Shown: positions 22,737-31,915 of the stretch, piece after piece
How positions within the stretch are numbered: the stretch's first letter is position 1
Layout of the letters: every line of letters begins with the position of its first letter
Assembly (NCBI GenBank): GCA_016935665.1
Contig: JAFGQN010000059.1
Span: forward strand, 1 to 36,594
Direction: 5' to 3'
Length of the DNA: 36,594 nucleotides
Source: Deltaproteobacteria bacterium
GTDB taxonomy: Bacteria; Myxococcota_A; Polyangia; JAAYKL01
Program-made: the position numbers and the translations under genes
Notes under the pieces: model-generated
Told to the model about the DNA's origin: nothing
Database searches by the model: none
The model's input: the letters and a program-made list of their open reading frames with translations, nothing else

Positions 22737-25124
22737 ATGATGACGCATCGCATTTCCAACCAAATAGTATTATCAACTCGAGTATTATGGATCCTGATGA
22801 TGTTCTCTCCTTGTGTCGTATTGGCTGGTCTGCCAACAGATTATAAAAATCACTCAAACCATCGAACGCAACAGGTCTTTTACGATGACACGATTGTCAT
22901 TAACACGCTGCAGGGCGAAGGAGACATGTCTCGCGCCTGTAAAATGCGTATCTGGCAAACGTATAATGACATTGAAAAGAAGGGCACCTTTGCTGTTTTC
23001 CGTATGGCCAGGAATACACTCAATCAATGTGAATCCGCTATTTCAACTCAATCCGCATGTGCCTTCGCAGGCTACCTCGTGGAAACTATGCTCCGCCGGA
23101 ACCATCCTGATATCCAGGTTGAATTCGCTCCACCTCTAGTTCGCAGATACAGCCGTTGCCTCCCCGATGCAACTCAGTTGATTCGACTCGGAACAAAATT
23201 TAAAAGCATGGGCATCTTCGATAGAGCAGCAGAGCTGTTCGTGCTTTTTGCAAAACGATTCCCCACTCACAAGGACGTCATTCTGGTTTTGCAGCAGGCG
23301 TTTGAGTTGTATATTCAGTTGGGGGACATTCGTAACGCTGTCGCCGTTTTCGATGTGCAAAAGACCCTGCTCGGGATGTCGTCGCCATCGGTTGCATCAG
23401 GCGCCATTGCTCTCGCTCGTTTGTCATTCACTACCGGAAACTACGCATTGGCACAAACATATCTGAATTTCTTTTTCCAGACTTATTCTGAAGCATTTCC
23501 ATGGCTAACGGTGGAGGCACGCACATTGATGGGGAATATCCTCATGCTTGATTCTCCGGAAAAGCAGTCGCAGGCCATCATGAATTTCAAGGCAGCAATT
23601 CAGATATACGATCGGTACACAGACACTCTTCTGGAAACCCGATATCCCAGAATTACAGGTGCGACCATTGCATCGGCAGAAGCGCATTTTCAGTTATTTG
23701 ATATCCAGCGAAAAAAAATGCATTCGCTATTCCTCCCCAAAGATACTGTGAAACAACTGAAACCTGCAATTGCATCATCCCTGAAGACGGCAATGCAATC
23801 TCTGGGACAAAACAGTTTTGCTCTGCATTGGGAACTGCAAAGCGCAACGGAGCGCTCCCCAACGAACAGAGATACTCTTTTTCCCGTCCCCGCTCATTTA
23901 AGCAGTATCTACAGGGGGGCCAGACAACATTCATCCCCATCATTGAATCCCTTCCAGAGATGGCTTCTCACTAAGTATGTGGCATGGGCTGAGCGGATGC
24001 GCGATGTGTATCCGTTGCTCATTGAGACAGCTCGCCGGAGCATAAAGACCTACGCTCCGAATGTTTATATCAAAACACTGAATGCACTGGCCAAACTGCA
24101 TATGGGATTGGCGATGGATTATTTTCGCATAGCCGGAACGGCGCGTTCTGAGTTTCCTGAATTTGCTGATGCGCTTCATACCGCATTTGAAATGCATTTG
24201 ACCAGAGCCTATGACATGTCCGGCAGTTGCTTCGCGGTTGGCCAGAAAACTCATTGGTTTAGTGATGACCTTCGCGAGTGTAATGATAATTTTAACGAGG
24301 TTTTCAAGGAAAGGTCAGCCGCTCTCTCAGAGATGTTCGCATTTCGGTTTCCGGAGCAGGATGAAACAGACACAATGATTATGAGCGATTCGTTCATATC
24401 CAGGTTGAAACAGCGCAACCGCAGGAATGGCGCCTCAATGAACCGGAAAGCTTTTTCACCCGTGTCGATTCCATTTACACCGATACATCACTCGCATTCA
24501 ACTGCACAAAAACTGGGAGTGCTGCTTCAATTCACGCGTCCTGTCGGGCCAGATGCCATCACAGACGATTTTGTCCGGGGTGGCGGCCTTGAAGTGTATT
24601 ATCTCCATCAACTTCCACTTTCTCATCGCAGAGTGTTTATCGGTGGATATCTGCGGCTCTGGGGTTGTGATACATACAGTAATTCCCCAAAGCTTCCCCC
24701 CGGGACGGGCATAAACACTTCGGCAGAACCTATCGAACTTGGCGCCAACGCTGTGTATCCCCAGGTTGGAGTGACAATTCTACCGTGGCAATATCGCTGG
24801 AAGTGGCTTACGTTCAGTATGGGGTGGCACGTTGGATATGGCTTCCTGAAAACGATGCGACAACACAACGCCACAGGCGAGGAAGAGGTCCCGTCTGAGT
24901 ATATACGTTACAGCAACGGGCTACTGTTGGAACAGTTTGTTGATATTGGCCGAGAAACAAAACGAAGTTCTTTCAAGGGCGGATTTCACTTGCGTTTGGG
25001 ACTGAATGCAACCCGATTCTGGAGTTTTCGCAAACCGAATCCGAATGTCCCCCTGGCCAACACCGGAAATTACGAATGGTCATTTTGGCCATCGATTCAA
25101 ATAGGCATATTCCTGGGGGACTGA
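22737..25124 (+). CDS. Secreted TPR-repeat protein with probable C-terminal beta-barrel
   Basis: The protein has 795 residues from ATG 22737 (ATG 22740 also possible); the signal peptide ends near VVLAG. Residues about 150-330 contain degenerate TPR units (FDRAAELFVLFAKRFP, LARLSFTTGNYALAQTYLNF, AEAHFQLFDIQ). A second helical part follows to about 560. The last 200 residues alternate in beta pattern with aromatics (LGVLLQFTRPVG, RVFIGGYLRLWG, KWLTFSMGWHVGYGF, FHLRLGLNATRFW) and end in IQIGIFLGD, compatible with an outer-membrane barrel, though no terminal aromatic is present. It may be a TPR-barrel secretion or assembly factor of the kind seen in Myxococcota; no partner gene adjoins it. It looks monocistronic. 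Confidence 0.72.
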   Translation: MMTHRISNQIVLSTRVLWILMMFSPCVVLAGLPTDYKNHSNHRTQQVFYDDTIVINTLQGEGDMSRACKMRIWQTYNDIEKKGTFAVFRMARNTLNQCESAISTQSACAFAGYLVETMLRRNHPDIQVEFAPPLVRRYSRCLPDATQLIRLGTKFKSMGIFDRAAELFVLFAKRFPTHKDVILVLQQAFELYIQLGDIRNAVAVFDVQKTLLGMSSPSVASGAIALARLSFTTGNYALAQTYLNFFFQTYSEAFPWLTVEARTLMGNILMLDSPEKQSQAIMNFKAAIQIYDRYTDTLLETRYPRITGATIASAEAHFQLFDIQRKKMHSLFLPKDTVKQLKPAIASSLKTAMQSLGQNSFALHWELQSATERSPTNRDTLFPVPAHLSSIYRGARQHSSPSLNPFQRWLLTKYVAWAERMRDVYPLLIETARRSIKTYAPNVYIKTLNALAKLHMGLAMDYFRIAGTARSEFPEFADALHTAFEMHLTRAYDMSGSCFAVGQKTHWFSDDLRECNDNFNEVFKERSAALSEMFAFRFPEQDETDTMIMSDSFISRLKQRNRRNGASMNRKAFSPVSIPFTPIHHSHSTAQKLGVLLQFTRPVGPDAITDDFVRGGGLEVYYLHQLPLSHRRVFIGGYLRLWGCDTYSNSPKLPPGTGINTSAEPIELGANAVYPQVGVTILPWQYRWKWLTFSMGWHVGYGFLKTMRQHNATGEEEVPSEYIRYSNGLLLEQFVDIGRETKRSSFKGGFHLRLGLNATRFWSFRKPNPNVPLANTGNYEWSFWPSIQIGIFLGD

Positions 25125-25316
25125 TTCTTCCGCCGATATGATTTGGAGCGCAAGGGGGCAGACTCTCCGGGGCTGTTGCCCAAAAGCAGCGCTCGAGTGA
25201 TTCCTAATAGAGAAAAAGATTGTTTTGCTCAGCTGTAACTCCCGTAATGTCGTGCCCCACACAGCCTCTCTGCTTCAAAAATCGCCGTTTTTGAAAAAAT
25301 CAGCAGGAGGAAAAAC

Positions 25317-25823
25317 CTGGGGACGGAGGCCAGACTAAAGGCGCTTATTCCCAAAGGGTATAAGCTGCAAAAATATCTCGATAAGTTCATGTCGTACGCC
25401 TATCGCAAAGACAAAGCGTATTCAAAGAAAATGGACGAACTGCGCCGGGGGCACGGACGCCGGGACATGACCATGGACCTCAAATCATATTCCATTATCG
25501 GCAGAGACAATCCAGAGCCATTAACGAGCATGCCGGCATTTGATTACAGCAAGATTGCAGAAGCCATGGCCACGCACGACGCCATCATGGACGCACAGGC
25601 CAAAGCCGGTGTGGATCCCCAAACGGTTGAGGAATCCAAAGACATCATGAACCGGGCGTACACGTACTTCAAAATCGCCGCCGACGAAATAAAGGAAGCC
25701 GGCCGCTTTTTATTTGAAGGTACAGACCGCTACAACAATTACGTTAGCGAATACCGCCAAAAGATCTCCAAAAAAGCCCGCACCATCGCACCATTAAACG
25801 ATGATGCCGCAGAGGCAGTGTAA
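25317..25823 (+). CDS. Small helical protein of unknown function with apparent CTG start
   Basis: The protein has 168 residues if translation starts at CTG 25317. AGGAGG at 25305-25310 is placed exactly six bases before it, and the peptide from there (ARLKALIPKGYKLQKYLDKF) looks fully coding. The first ATG is 72 bases later at 25389. No ATG, GTG or TTG lies in frame between the upstream stop at 25245 and 25389. The product is highly charged and helical, with no signal peptide, no membrane segment and a late helical stretch (ESKDIMNRAYTYFKIAADEI). I recognise no domain. It could also be the tail of a larger decayed gene, but the well-placed ribosome binding site argues for a gene. Confidence 0.6.
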   Translation: MGTEARLKALIPKGYKLQKYLDKFMSYAYRKDKAYSKKMDELRRGHGRRDMTMDLKSYSIIGRDNPEPLTSMPAFDYSKIAEAMATHDAIMDAQAKAGVDPQTVEESKDIMNRAYTYFKIAADEIKEAGRFLFEGTDRYNNYVSEYRQKISKKARTIAPLNDDAAEAV

Positions 25824-25891
25824 CTGCCTGTATTCCTTCAGTACACCGCGCTTTGACAAATGGTGGGTAACCAAACAAGGCAGCCTGGCCG

Positions 25892-26338
25892 CTCAAATTG
25901 AACGCAAATCGATAATTTAAAGCCTCTATTTGCCCAAAACCGGCAGGTAAACGCTGAAAACCGGCAGTTAATTTATCTCAATCCATATGCTTCTTGAAAA
26001 AAACAGGCAAATCGGCGCCTCAAAAAGGCAGCCTGGCAGCGTAAACGGAATGCACATCAATAATTTGAAACCATCTATTTGCCAAAAACAGGCAGGCAAA
26101 CGCCAAAATTCGGCAACTAACCTCTCTCGACCCATATGCTTCTCGAAAAAGCCAGGCAAATCGGCGCCTCAAAATGGCAGCCTGGCAGGGTAAACGGAAT
26201 GCACATCAATAATTTGAAACCATCTATTTGCCAAAAACAGGCAGGCAAACGCCCAAAACCGGCAGCTATCTGGTCGCACCCCATATGCGTATTAAAAAAA
26301 ACAGGCAAATGGTCGCCTCAAAATGGCAGCCCACATCT
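25892..26338 (+). repeat. Three tandem copies of a 149-bp repeat
   Basis: Units start near 25892, 26041 and 26190, with a constant 149-base period. Units 2 and 3 are nearly identical over their first 75 bases (from GTAAACGGAATGCACATC on), while unit 1 has diverged. Each unit has an AGGCAAA box, short inverted elements (CAGGC/GCCTG around GGCGCC) and CGGCA boxes. 149 is not divisible by three and stops occur in every frame, so the array is non-coding. Just upstream, GGCAGCCTGG occurs once more as a partial unit. Confidence 0.85.
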
Positions 26339-26544
26339 TCCAACATGCGTATATAAACTGGATTTATCAGTGAGGTCCCTTCCTTTGGCCTGCCCTGGAA
26401 AACTCAAAAAAAACAAAATTATAGGCAAATAATTGCTTTATTTGAGCTGTTACAAAGGAAAAATGCCGAGGATGCGTTACTGTGAATGCATGGATAACAA
26501 CGACAAAAAAGCGACGCAGGAAAAAGCATAAAGGGGAGAACATT

Positions 26545-27081
26545 ATGGAACGAAATATCGCAATCGTTTTACTGGCAGCGGTCCTGTTGGTACTTGGCAG
26601 CAGTGCACAGGCGAAAGACCGCCCAAAAATGCTTACTGTTGGCGCCACTGCGCCCAATGTGAGTGGGGTCGATGAGCAGGGGAAAACACATACACTTTCG
26701 GAAACAAAAGGGGCGTTCACCCTGGTTTATTTCTATCCCAAAGACAATACCCCCGGCTGCACAAAAGAGGCCAGTGCATTTCGAGATGCGTGGAAGAAGT
26801 ATGCGGCTGCCGGTGTGAAAATTTTTGCCGTTTCAGACGATTCGGTTAAATCCCATAAAAAATTCGCCGACAAACACGCGCTTCCGTTTCCACTTATTGC
26901 GGATGAAAATCGCACGTGGGGCAACGCGTTCGGAGTGAAATCTTTTTTGGGAATGTATCAGCGGGTGAGTTTCCTCATCGACAAAAAAGGAAAGATTGTC
27001 AAGGTGTACGACGATGTCGATCCGGGCCTTCACGCTAACGAGGTGCTCAAAGATGTGAAGGCAATGGACACATCGAAATAG
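26545..27081 (+). CDS. Exported peroxiredoxin (BCP/PrxQ type, 1-Cys)
   Basis: The protein has 178 residues. The signal peptide is cut near AQA (about residue 23). The thioredoxin fold has PNVSGVDEQGKTHTL, YFYPKDNTPGCTKEAS with peroxidatic Cys72, VSDDSVKSHKKF and FLIDKKGKIVKVY. Most PrxQ proteins have a resolving cysteine five residues after the peroxidatic one; here that position is Ser77, so it must work as a 1-Cys enzyme resolved by another thiol. It reduces peroxides, here in the periplasm. GGGGAG lies before ATG 26545. The next gene is a converging OsmC-like protein and then a LysR regulator, so this is a small redox-defence cluster. Confidence 0.88.
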   Translation: MERNIAIVLLAAVLLVLGSSAQAKDRPKMLTVGATAPNVSGVDEQGKTHTLSETKGAFTLVYFYPKDNTPGCTKEASAFRDAWKKYAAAGVKIFAVSDDSVKSHKKFADKHALPFPLIADENRTWGNAFGVKSFLGMYQRVSFLIDKKGKIVKVYDDVDPGLHANEVLKDVKAMDTSK

Positions 27082-27082
27082 T

Positions 27083-27168
27083 AGTGATGGGGACGAAGCC
27101 TGTATCACTATCGCGGCGGTAGAGCTGAAATGAGATACTGCATACCGAATCTGCAGTGCTGCGTCCCC
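27083..27168. repeat. Overlapping alternative inverted repeats between convergent genes
   Basis: AGTGAT (27083-27088) can pair with ATCACT (27104-27109). The inner GGGGACGAAGC (27089-27099) can instead pair with GCTGCGTCCCC (27158-27168), 10 of 11 matching. There is no T tract on either strand. It may act as a bidirectional 3' end. Confidence 0.4.
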
Positions 27169-27236
27169 GAATCTTCTGGATGAAGGCGCAGAGTAGGCCT
27201 TATCCCGTCATGCTTTCCTGTGTTGGTTGCAATGAA

Positions 27237-27839
27237 TCAGCGACCTGCCTTTGGCATTTTTGCCAATTCAATTTTTAACCCGGTGGGATGTTCCAGGTTA
27301 TCGCACATGGGACACTTTGACTGAATCTCCTCAATGAAGGCTTCTTTTTCTTTGCCGGACATGTCGCTGTCCAGATGGACGCGAATGGTGAGTCCTTTGT
27401 ATCCGGCGCGTTTGGAGGTGGGAAGTCCCAGGGCTTTGGCGAAATCCAGCCGGCCTTCCACGGTGGCCGTGATATGGCGGATGGAAAGCTGTTTTTGCAT
27501 GGCCAGCAGGCGTCCGGTGGATACCACGCAGCTGCCCAGCGCGAACGCCAGCATTTCCGGTGGGGTAGGGGCGGTATCGTCGGCGCCAAATGCTTTGGGT
27601 TGATCCACGCGAATGGTGTGCTGTCGAACCTGGCCTTCAACGATGCGGTTTTTGATTTCGCGCACAGAGACTTTTACATTGTATGATGTGTCTGTTGTCT
27701 GTTTATCTGAGGATGGTGTCTTGTTTTCATTTGGCTGAGCCGGTGTGTTCCATGCGATTTTTGAGAATATTGTTCCGGCGACAATTGCCAGTACAGCAAC
27801 AGAAATGTGGAACGTTTTTCGTTTTGTAAAATTGCGCAT
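27237..27839 (-). CDS. Membrane-anchored OsmC family protein
   Basis: The protein has 200 residues from ATG 27839, with AGAGGG five bases upstream (ATG 27842 is adjacent). Residues about 10-30 are a single hydrophobic anchor, which is unusual for OsmC-like proteins, and a Thr/Asn/Lys linker follows. The OsmC domain has GADDTAPTPPEMLAFALGSC with the first redox cysteine and KCPMCDNLEHP with the second. These two cysteines are the active pair of OsmC and Ohr peroxidases and of YhfA-like members. It likely removes organic hydroperoxides on the outer face of the inner membrane. It diverges from a LysR gene across 150 bases and probably belongs to its regulon. Confidence 0.85.
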   Translation of the reverse strand: MRNFTKRKTFHISVAVLAIVAGTIFSKIAWNTPAQPNENKTPSSDKQTTDTSYNVKVSVREIKNRIVEGQVRQHTIRVDQPKAFGADDTAPTPPEMLAFALGSCVVSTGRLLAMQKQLSIRHITATVEGRLDFAKALGLPTSKRAGYKGLTIRVHLDSDMSGKEKEAFIEEIQSKCPMCDNLEHPTGLKIELAKMPKAGR

Positions 27840-27876
27840 CATGCCCTCTTTTCGTTTTGCGCATTGTCACCCTATT

Positions 27877-27886
27877 GTTGTACAAC
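27877..27886. promoter_or_regulatory. Perfect palindrome in the osmC-like/lysR intergenic region
   Basis: GTTGTACAAC is a perfect 10-base palindrome 37 bases upstream of the OsmC-like start and 110 bases upstream of lysR. A LysR-type regulator divergent from its target commonly binds such a site. The symmetry is observed; the binding is inferred. Confidence 0.4.
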
Positions 27887-27995
27887 GCGACTGTTTGCAC
27901 ACCTTTGTGCTGCACTCTAACTGTCAGATGGCGCGCGATGCGTCCAACGATACTTTTCGATTGACCCTATCGGGAAAATTGATGGATATAGCTCC

Positions 27996-28892
27996 ATGGA
28001 ATTCAAACTGTTGAAGACATTTGAGACAGTTGCATCTTTGATGAGTTTTGGGCGGGCAGCGGAGGTGCTGCATGTTACACAGTCCACCGTTTCCGCCCAG
28101 ATTCAGCAGCTGGAAGACGATTTGGGAACGCCTGTGTTTGAGCGGCTGGGACGTCGCATTCTGCTGACGCCGGCCGGCGAAAAGCTGCTGCTGCATACAA
28201 GGCGAATGCTGGAATATGAAAAGAGCGTGTACAGCGTTGTCAGAGGGGATACGGCAGTTGCCGGGACGATTTCCATTCGCATCCCCCAGAGTACAGCGTT
28301 TTTGTATCTGCCCGAAATTCTCTTTCGATTTTGCCGTTTGTATCCCAACGTGGGATTTGATATTTCCAATTGCGGTTACTTCAACCTGACCGACGAACTG
28401 CGGGACGGGCGAATTGATGTGGCGTTTCTGCTGTGCGATAACGTTGATTTAGCGGAAGTGTCGTCTCAAAAACTGTGCAGCGAAACCCTGGTCTACCTCA
28501 CACATCGCAAGTCGCCGCTGGCACAAAAAAAAGCGCTCACGATTGTTGATTTGCATGGCCAGACGCTGTTGCTTCCCAAGCATGACTGTGGCTATCGCAT
28601 GTCACTTGAACAGACACTGCGTGAGGCAGCGGTGGATGTTGCAGCCATTATTGAAATGAACAGTCTGTCCGCCATCCTTCAGTGTCTGGCAACAGGGCTG
28701 GGCGTGGCCCTGCTGCCCCAAAAGATTGCGCAGTCCACTTTGGGGTCCAACAGGCTCATTGCCCTTGACTGGTGTCACCCCCTGGAAACCGGACTCCATT
28801 TAATCTGCCACAAAAGACGCGTACTTTCGGGCGCGCCGGCAGCGTTTGTCGATACGGTTGAGTCATATTTTAAAGACATGCCCGCACAGTGA
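27996..28892 (+). CDS. LysR family transcriptional regulator
   Basis: The protein has 298 residues, the usual family length. Residues 4-62 are the winged helix-turn-helix (LLKTFETVASLMSFGRAAEV, VTQSTVSAQIQQLE, LFER-like VFERLGRRILLTPAGE). The effector domain (about 90-295) has the two-lobe periplasmic-binding-protein pattern, with HDCGYRMSLEQ and GLGVALLP. The Cys in HDCGYR is common in a LysR branch and is not the OxyR pair, so redox sensing by disulfide is not indicated. It is divergent from the OsmC-like gene and downstream of the peroxiredoxin, so it likely controls the thiol peroxidase functions. The start ATG 27996 has only a weak ribosome binding site. Confidence 0.93.
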   Translation: MEFKLLKTFETVASLMSFGRAAEVLHVTQSTVSAQIQQLEDDLGTPVFERLGRRILLTPAGEKLLLHTRRMLEYEKSVYSVVRGDTAVAGTISIRIPQSTAFLYLPEILFRFCRLYPNVGFDISNCGYFNLTDELRDGRIDVAFLLCDNVDLAEVSSQKLCSETLVYLTHRKSPLAQKKALTIVDLHGQTLLLPKHDCGYRMSLEQTLREAAVDVAAIIEMNSLSAILQCLATGLGVALLPQKIAQSTLGSNRLIALDWCHPLETGLHLICHKRRVLSGAPAAFVDTVESYFKDMPAQ

Positions 28893-29131
28893 CGATAATT
28901 GGGGGTGCCTCCCGGGAGAGGCCGTTCATCTTTGACCGACGAGGCTTTGCTGAAGGACAATGTGCCGTGGGGAAAATCCATCATGCGGCGTTTGGAAATG
29001 CGATTCGACAAAGTCACCGTGACGCGGATTCGGATGGATTGTCAATGCGGATACGGGAAACAGCAAGGTCCTTTTGTCTGCCCGTCGATTTAAAGGAACT
29101 GTGGTGGATGGCCAGGTATGAGGCAAACGGG

Positions 29132-29617
29132 TTACAGATCCCAGCTGCAATTCCATTGATTGTCACAGTTGCAGCGGCAGGTGACTGCGTCAAAGTCGGA
29201 CGTCCAGTCGCAGCAAAGTGCTGTGTTGTTGCAGGTTTCGGGCAAGTCTTCATATGCGGCGGCGCAACCGTCGGTAGTGGTTTCGATGGGCATGCATTCG
29301 TACACCTCGTCGTTTGGAGTGTTGGGCTTATAGCTCAGTTGCCGCATGTGGCAGGCGAGTCCTTCGCAACAGTTCTCAATAACTTTGCCCTCATCGGACA
29401 CGTCGCATTTCTGGCATTCGGTTTTGCAGGTGGGGTGGGTATCGCTGGACGGGTCGGAATCCTGCACGGTATCATCCGAAGACTGTTCACTGTCCGTCTC
29501 ATTGTCACTTTGTGTGTCTGCCGGGGGTGTTGAATCGTTGTCATCGCAGCTGGAAAGAATGATTGAAAGAAAAACACAAAACAAACCCTGTCGCATTCTA
29601 ATCTGAATAATATTCAT
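29132..29617 (-). CDS. Cysteine-rich lipoprotein of unknown function
   Basis: The protein has 161 residues from ATG 29617, with GGAG seven bases before it. Lipobox LSSC is followed by an acidic Asp/Ser/Thr linker of about 40 residues, then a domain with 16 cysteines (CKTECQKC, ENCCEGLAC, ETCNNTALCC, CRCNCDNQWNC). The CCEGLAC and ALCCDW patterns resemble small secreted disulfide knots, but I cannot name the family. It differs in spacing from the 12-Cys module at 15.8-17.1 kb. It is an envelope protein. It lies downstream of hppA, separated by over 150 bases, so it probably has its own promoter. Confidence 0.7.
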   Translation of the reverse strand: MNIIQIRMRQGLFCVFLSIILSSCDDNDSTPPADTQSDNETDSEQSSDDTVQDSDPSSDTHPTCKTECQKCDVSDEGKVIENCCEGLACHMRQLSYKPNTPNDEVYECMPIETTTDGCAAAYEDLPETCNNTALCCDWTSDFDAVTCRCNCDNQWNCSWDL

Positions 29618-29773
29618 AATTAAGCTCCATATCCGGTTGGCGAAAATCCTGTTGGAACACAATTCTAACAAAAGTGTAATGCGAACACAATGACACAGAA
29701 TAGAATGCTGCAATCAGCTGACGACGTTAATGTTGGGGCGTTAAATGGAAGGGATTGATAATCCTGAAACAGA

Positions 29774-31915
29774 TTATTTAAAGAGGAGGTCGCCCCATTT
29801 GGCGAATACGGGAGCCAGAACCAGAGATACAACGCTCATCAGCTTAACGAGAATGTTGAGCGCGGGACCTGCGGTATCTTTGAAGGGGTCACCTACGGTG
29901 TCACCGGTAACGGCCGCTGCGTGAGCTTCGGAACCTTTACCGCCATTGGCGCCGCCTTCAATGTGTTTTTTGGCGTTGTCCCATGCACCACCGGCATTGG
30001 ACTGGAAAAGGGCCATCAGAACACCGGAAACGGTAACGCCGGCGAGAACGCCGCCCAGACCGCGGATGCTGATGAAACCAACCAGAACGGGAACGAGTAC
30101 GGCGATGAGGCCGGGAACGATCATTTCTTTAATGGCGGCTGCGGTGGAAATGTCAACGCATTTGGCGTATTCGGCTTTGGCTTTGCCTTCCATCAGACCG
30201 GGGATTTCTTTAAATTGACGACGTACTTCGGCAATCATTGCCTGAGCAGCGCGGCCTACGGCGTCCATGGCGAAGGAGCTGAACAGGAAGGGCAGCATGC
30301 CGCCGATGAACAGACCGGCCATAACGATGGGGTCGGCGATGTCGAGCATGGTGTTGATGCCCAGATTTCCTTTTGTGGAGATGCTGTCAATCTGCGTTCT
30401 GAAAGCAGCGAAGAGTGCCAGCGCAGTCAGGGCTGCGGAACCGATGGCGAAGCCTTTACCAATAGCGGCAGTGGTGTTGCCCACAGCGTCGAGTTTGTCG
30501 GTGCGGCCGCGAACTTCTTTGGGCAGCTCGCTCATTTCGGCGATACCACCGGCGTTGTCGGCGATGGGCCCGTATGCGTCAACGGCCAGCTGAATACCGG
30601 TGGTGGAGAGCATACCGAGAGCGGCGATGGCGATGCCGTACAGACCGGCAAGGCTGAATGCACCAACGATGGCGATGGCGATTACAATCAGGGGCCAGGT
30701 GGTGGAAGACATGCCCACTGCCAGACCTTTAATGATATTGGTGGCAGCACCGGTCATGGATGCTTCTGCAATCTGGTTGGTGGGTTTTTTGTCTTCGCCG
30801 GTGTAGTACTCGGTGATGAGACCGATGGCGGTACCGGCTGCGAGACCGATAACTGCGGCAGTGGCGATGCCCCACCAGGTGAAAACGTCGTCGCCAACTG
30901 TCCAGGATGCGGGCAGCATAACGTTGGCCAGTACGTAAGTTGCAATGGCGGTGAGAATGGCGGTTCCAAAGGTACCGATGTTCAATGCGGTTTGAGGGTT
31001 GCCACCTTCTTTGGTTTTAACGAAAAAAGTACCAATAATGGAAAGCACGATACCCACGGCAGCAACTACCAGCGGGAAGAAAATTGCGTTGTACTGAGAG
31101 CCCTCAGCAACGTCTGCGGCGACAAATGCGCCAATCCAGGATGCGCCCAGAACCATGGCGCCGATGATGGAGCCGACATAGGATTCGAAGAGGTCAGCGC
31201 CCATACCGGCCACGTCGCCCACGTTGTCGCCCACGTTGTCCGCAATGGTGGCGGGGTTGCGGGGATCGTCTTCGGGAATACCGGCTTCCACTTTACCAAC
31301 GAGGTCGGCGCCAACGTCGGCGGCTTTGGTGTAGATACCGCCACCCACACGTGCAAACAGCGCGATGGAACTGGCGCCCAGTGAGAATCCGGTAACGGTG
31401 TTCAGCACCAGCATGGTGTTGTCAATGGTGTCGAATGTCCACATGTTGGTGAAGATGAGCAACAAAAGACCCAGTCCCAATGTGGCCAGCCCCACAACGC
31501 TCATACCCATCACTGCACCGCCGCCAAAGGCAACGGCCAGGGCTTTGTTGAGGCTGTCACGGGCAGCTGCGGTGGTGCGAATGTTTGCCGCAGTGGCAAC
31601 GCGCATACCAAAAAATCCCGCCAGACCGGAGCAGATGGCGCCCACAACAAATGACAGTCCCACCAGCGGGCTGGAGTTATCCATGCTGCCGTTGGCAACT
31701 GCCAACAGGATGGCGACGATAACTACAAAGATGGCAAGCACCTTGTATTCGCGTCCCAAAAAGGCCATCGCGCCTTCGCGAATGTGTGCCCCGATTTCTT
31801 TCATTTTGTCTGTTCCGGCATCAGCCTTGTTGATCATACCCGTTTTAATAAACGCATATGCCAGTGCTAATACCCCTGCAATTGGTGCTATAAGTAGCAG
31901 TGTGCTCAGGTTCAT
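29774..31915 (-). CDS. hppA: Membrane-bound, K+-dependent ion-pumping pyrophosphatase
   Basis: The protein has 713 residues and about 16 membrane helices. The pyrophosphate/Mg site [19 protein letters not shown] and the second acidic cluster ([16 protein letters not shown]) are intact. It couples PPi hydrolysis to ion export across the inner membrane. In the motif [10 protein letters not shown], Ala stands where K+-independent enzymes have Lys, which places it in the K+-dependent class. Whether it pumps H+ or Na+ cannot be settled here; the Glu of [10 protein letters not shown] is compatible with either. Its ATG overlaps the pth stop by four bases (ATGA), so it is translated with the prs-rplY-pth unit, whose first enzyme and many biosynthetic steps feed the PPi pool. 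Confidence 0.95.
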   Translation of the reverse strand: MNLSTLLLIAPIAGVLALAYAFIKTGMINKADAGTDKMKEIGAHIREGAMAFLGREYKVLAIFVVIVAILLAVANGSMDNSSPLVGLSFVVGAICSGLAGFFGMRVATAANIRTTAAARDSLNKALAVAFGGGAVMGMSVVGLATLGLGLLLLIFTNMWTFDTIDNTMLVLNTVTGFSLGASSIALFARVGGGIYTKAADVGADLVGKVEAGIPEDDPRNPATIADNVGDNVGDVAGMGADLFESYVGSIIGAMVLGASWIGAFVAADVAEGSQYNAIFFPLVVAAVGIVLSIIGTFFVKTKEGGNPQTALNIGTFGTAILTAIATYVLANVMLPASWTVGDDVFTWWGIATAAVIGLAAGTAIGLITEYYTGEDKKPTNQIAEASMTGAATNIIKGLAVGMSSTTWPLIVIAIAIVGAFSLAGLYGIAIAALGMLSTTGIQLAVDAYGPIADNAGGIAEMSELPKEVRGRTDKLDAVGNTTAAIGKGFAIGSAALTALALFAAFRTQIDSISTKGNLGINTMLDIADPIVMAGLFIGGMLPFLFSSFAMDAVGRAAQAMIAEVRRQFKEIPGLMEGKAKAEYAKCVDISTAAAIKEMIVPGLIAVLVPVLVGFISIRGLGGVLAGVTVSGVLMALFQSNAGGAWDNAKKHIEGGANGGKGSEAHAAAVTGDTVGDPFKDTAGPALNILVKLMSVVSLVLAPVFAKWGDLLFK

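Noticed and set aside
25892-26338. Tandem repeats considered as a CRISPR array
   Set aside because: The unit is 149 bases with no unique spacers of uniform length, and no cas genes are near.
25987-26432. Short frames inside the 149-bp repeats on both strands
   Set aside because: The period is not a multiple of three, the frames shift between units, and no start signal is present.
28889-29533. Plus-strand frame of 214 codons over the cysteine-rich lipoprotein
   Set aside because: Opposite strand has a lipobox, a cysteine-rich domain and a placed ribosome binding site; the plus frame shows no family pattern.
29921-31384. Plus-strand frame of 487 codons, Gly/Asn-rich
   Set aside because: It lies entirely antisense to the well-conserved pyrophosphatase gene.
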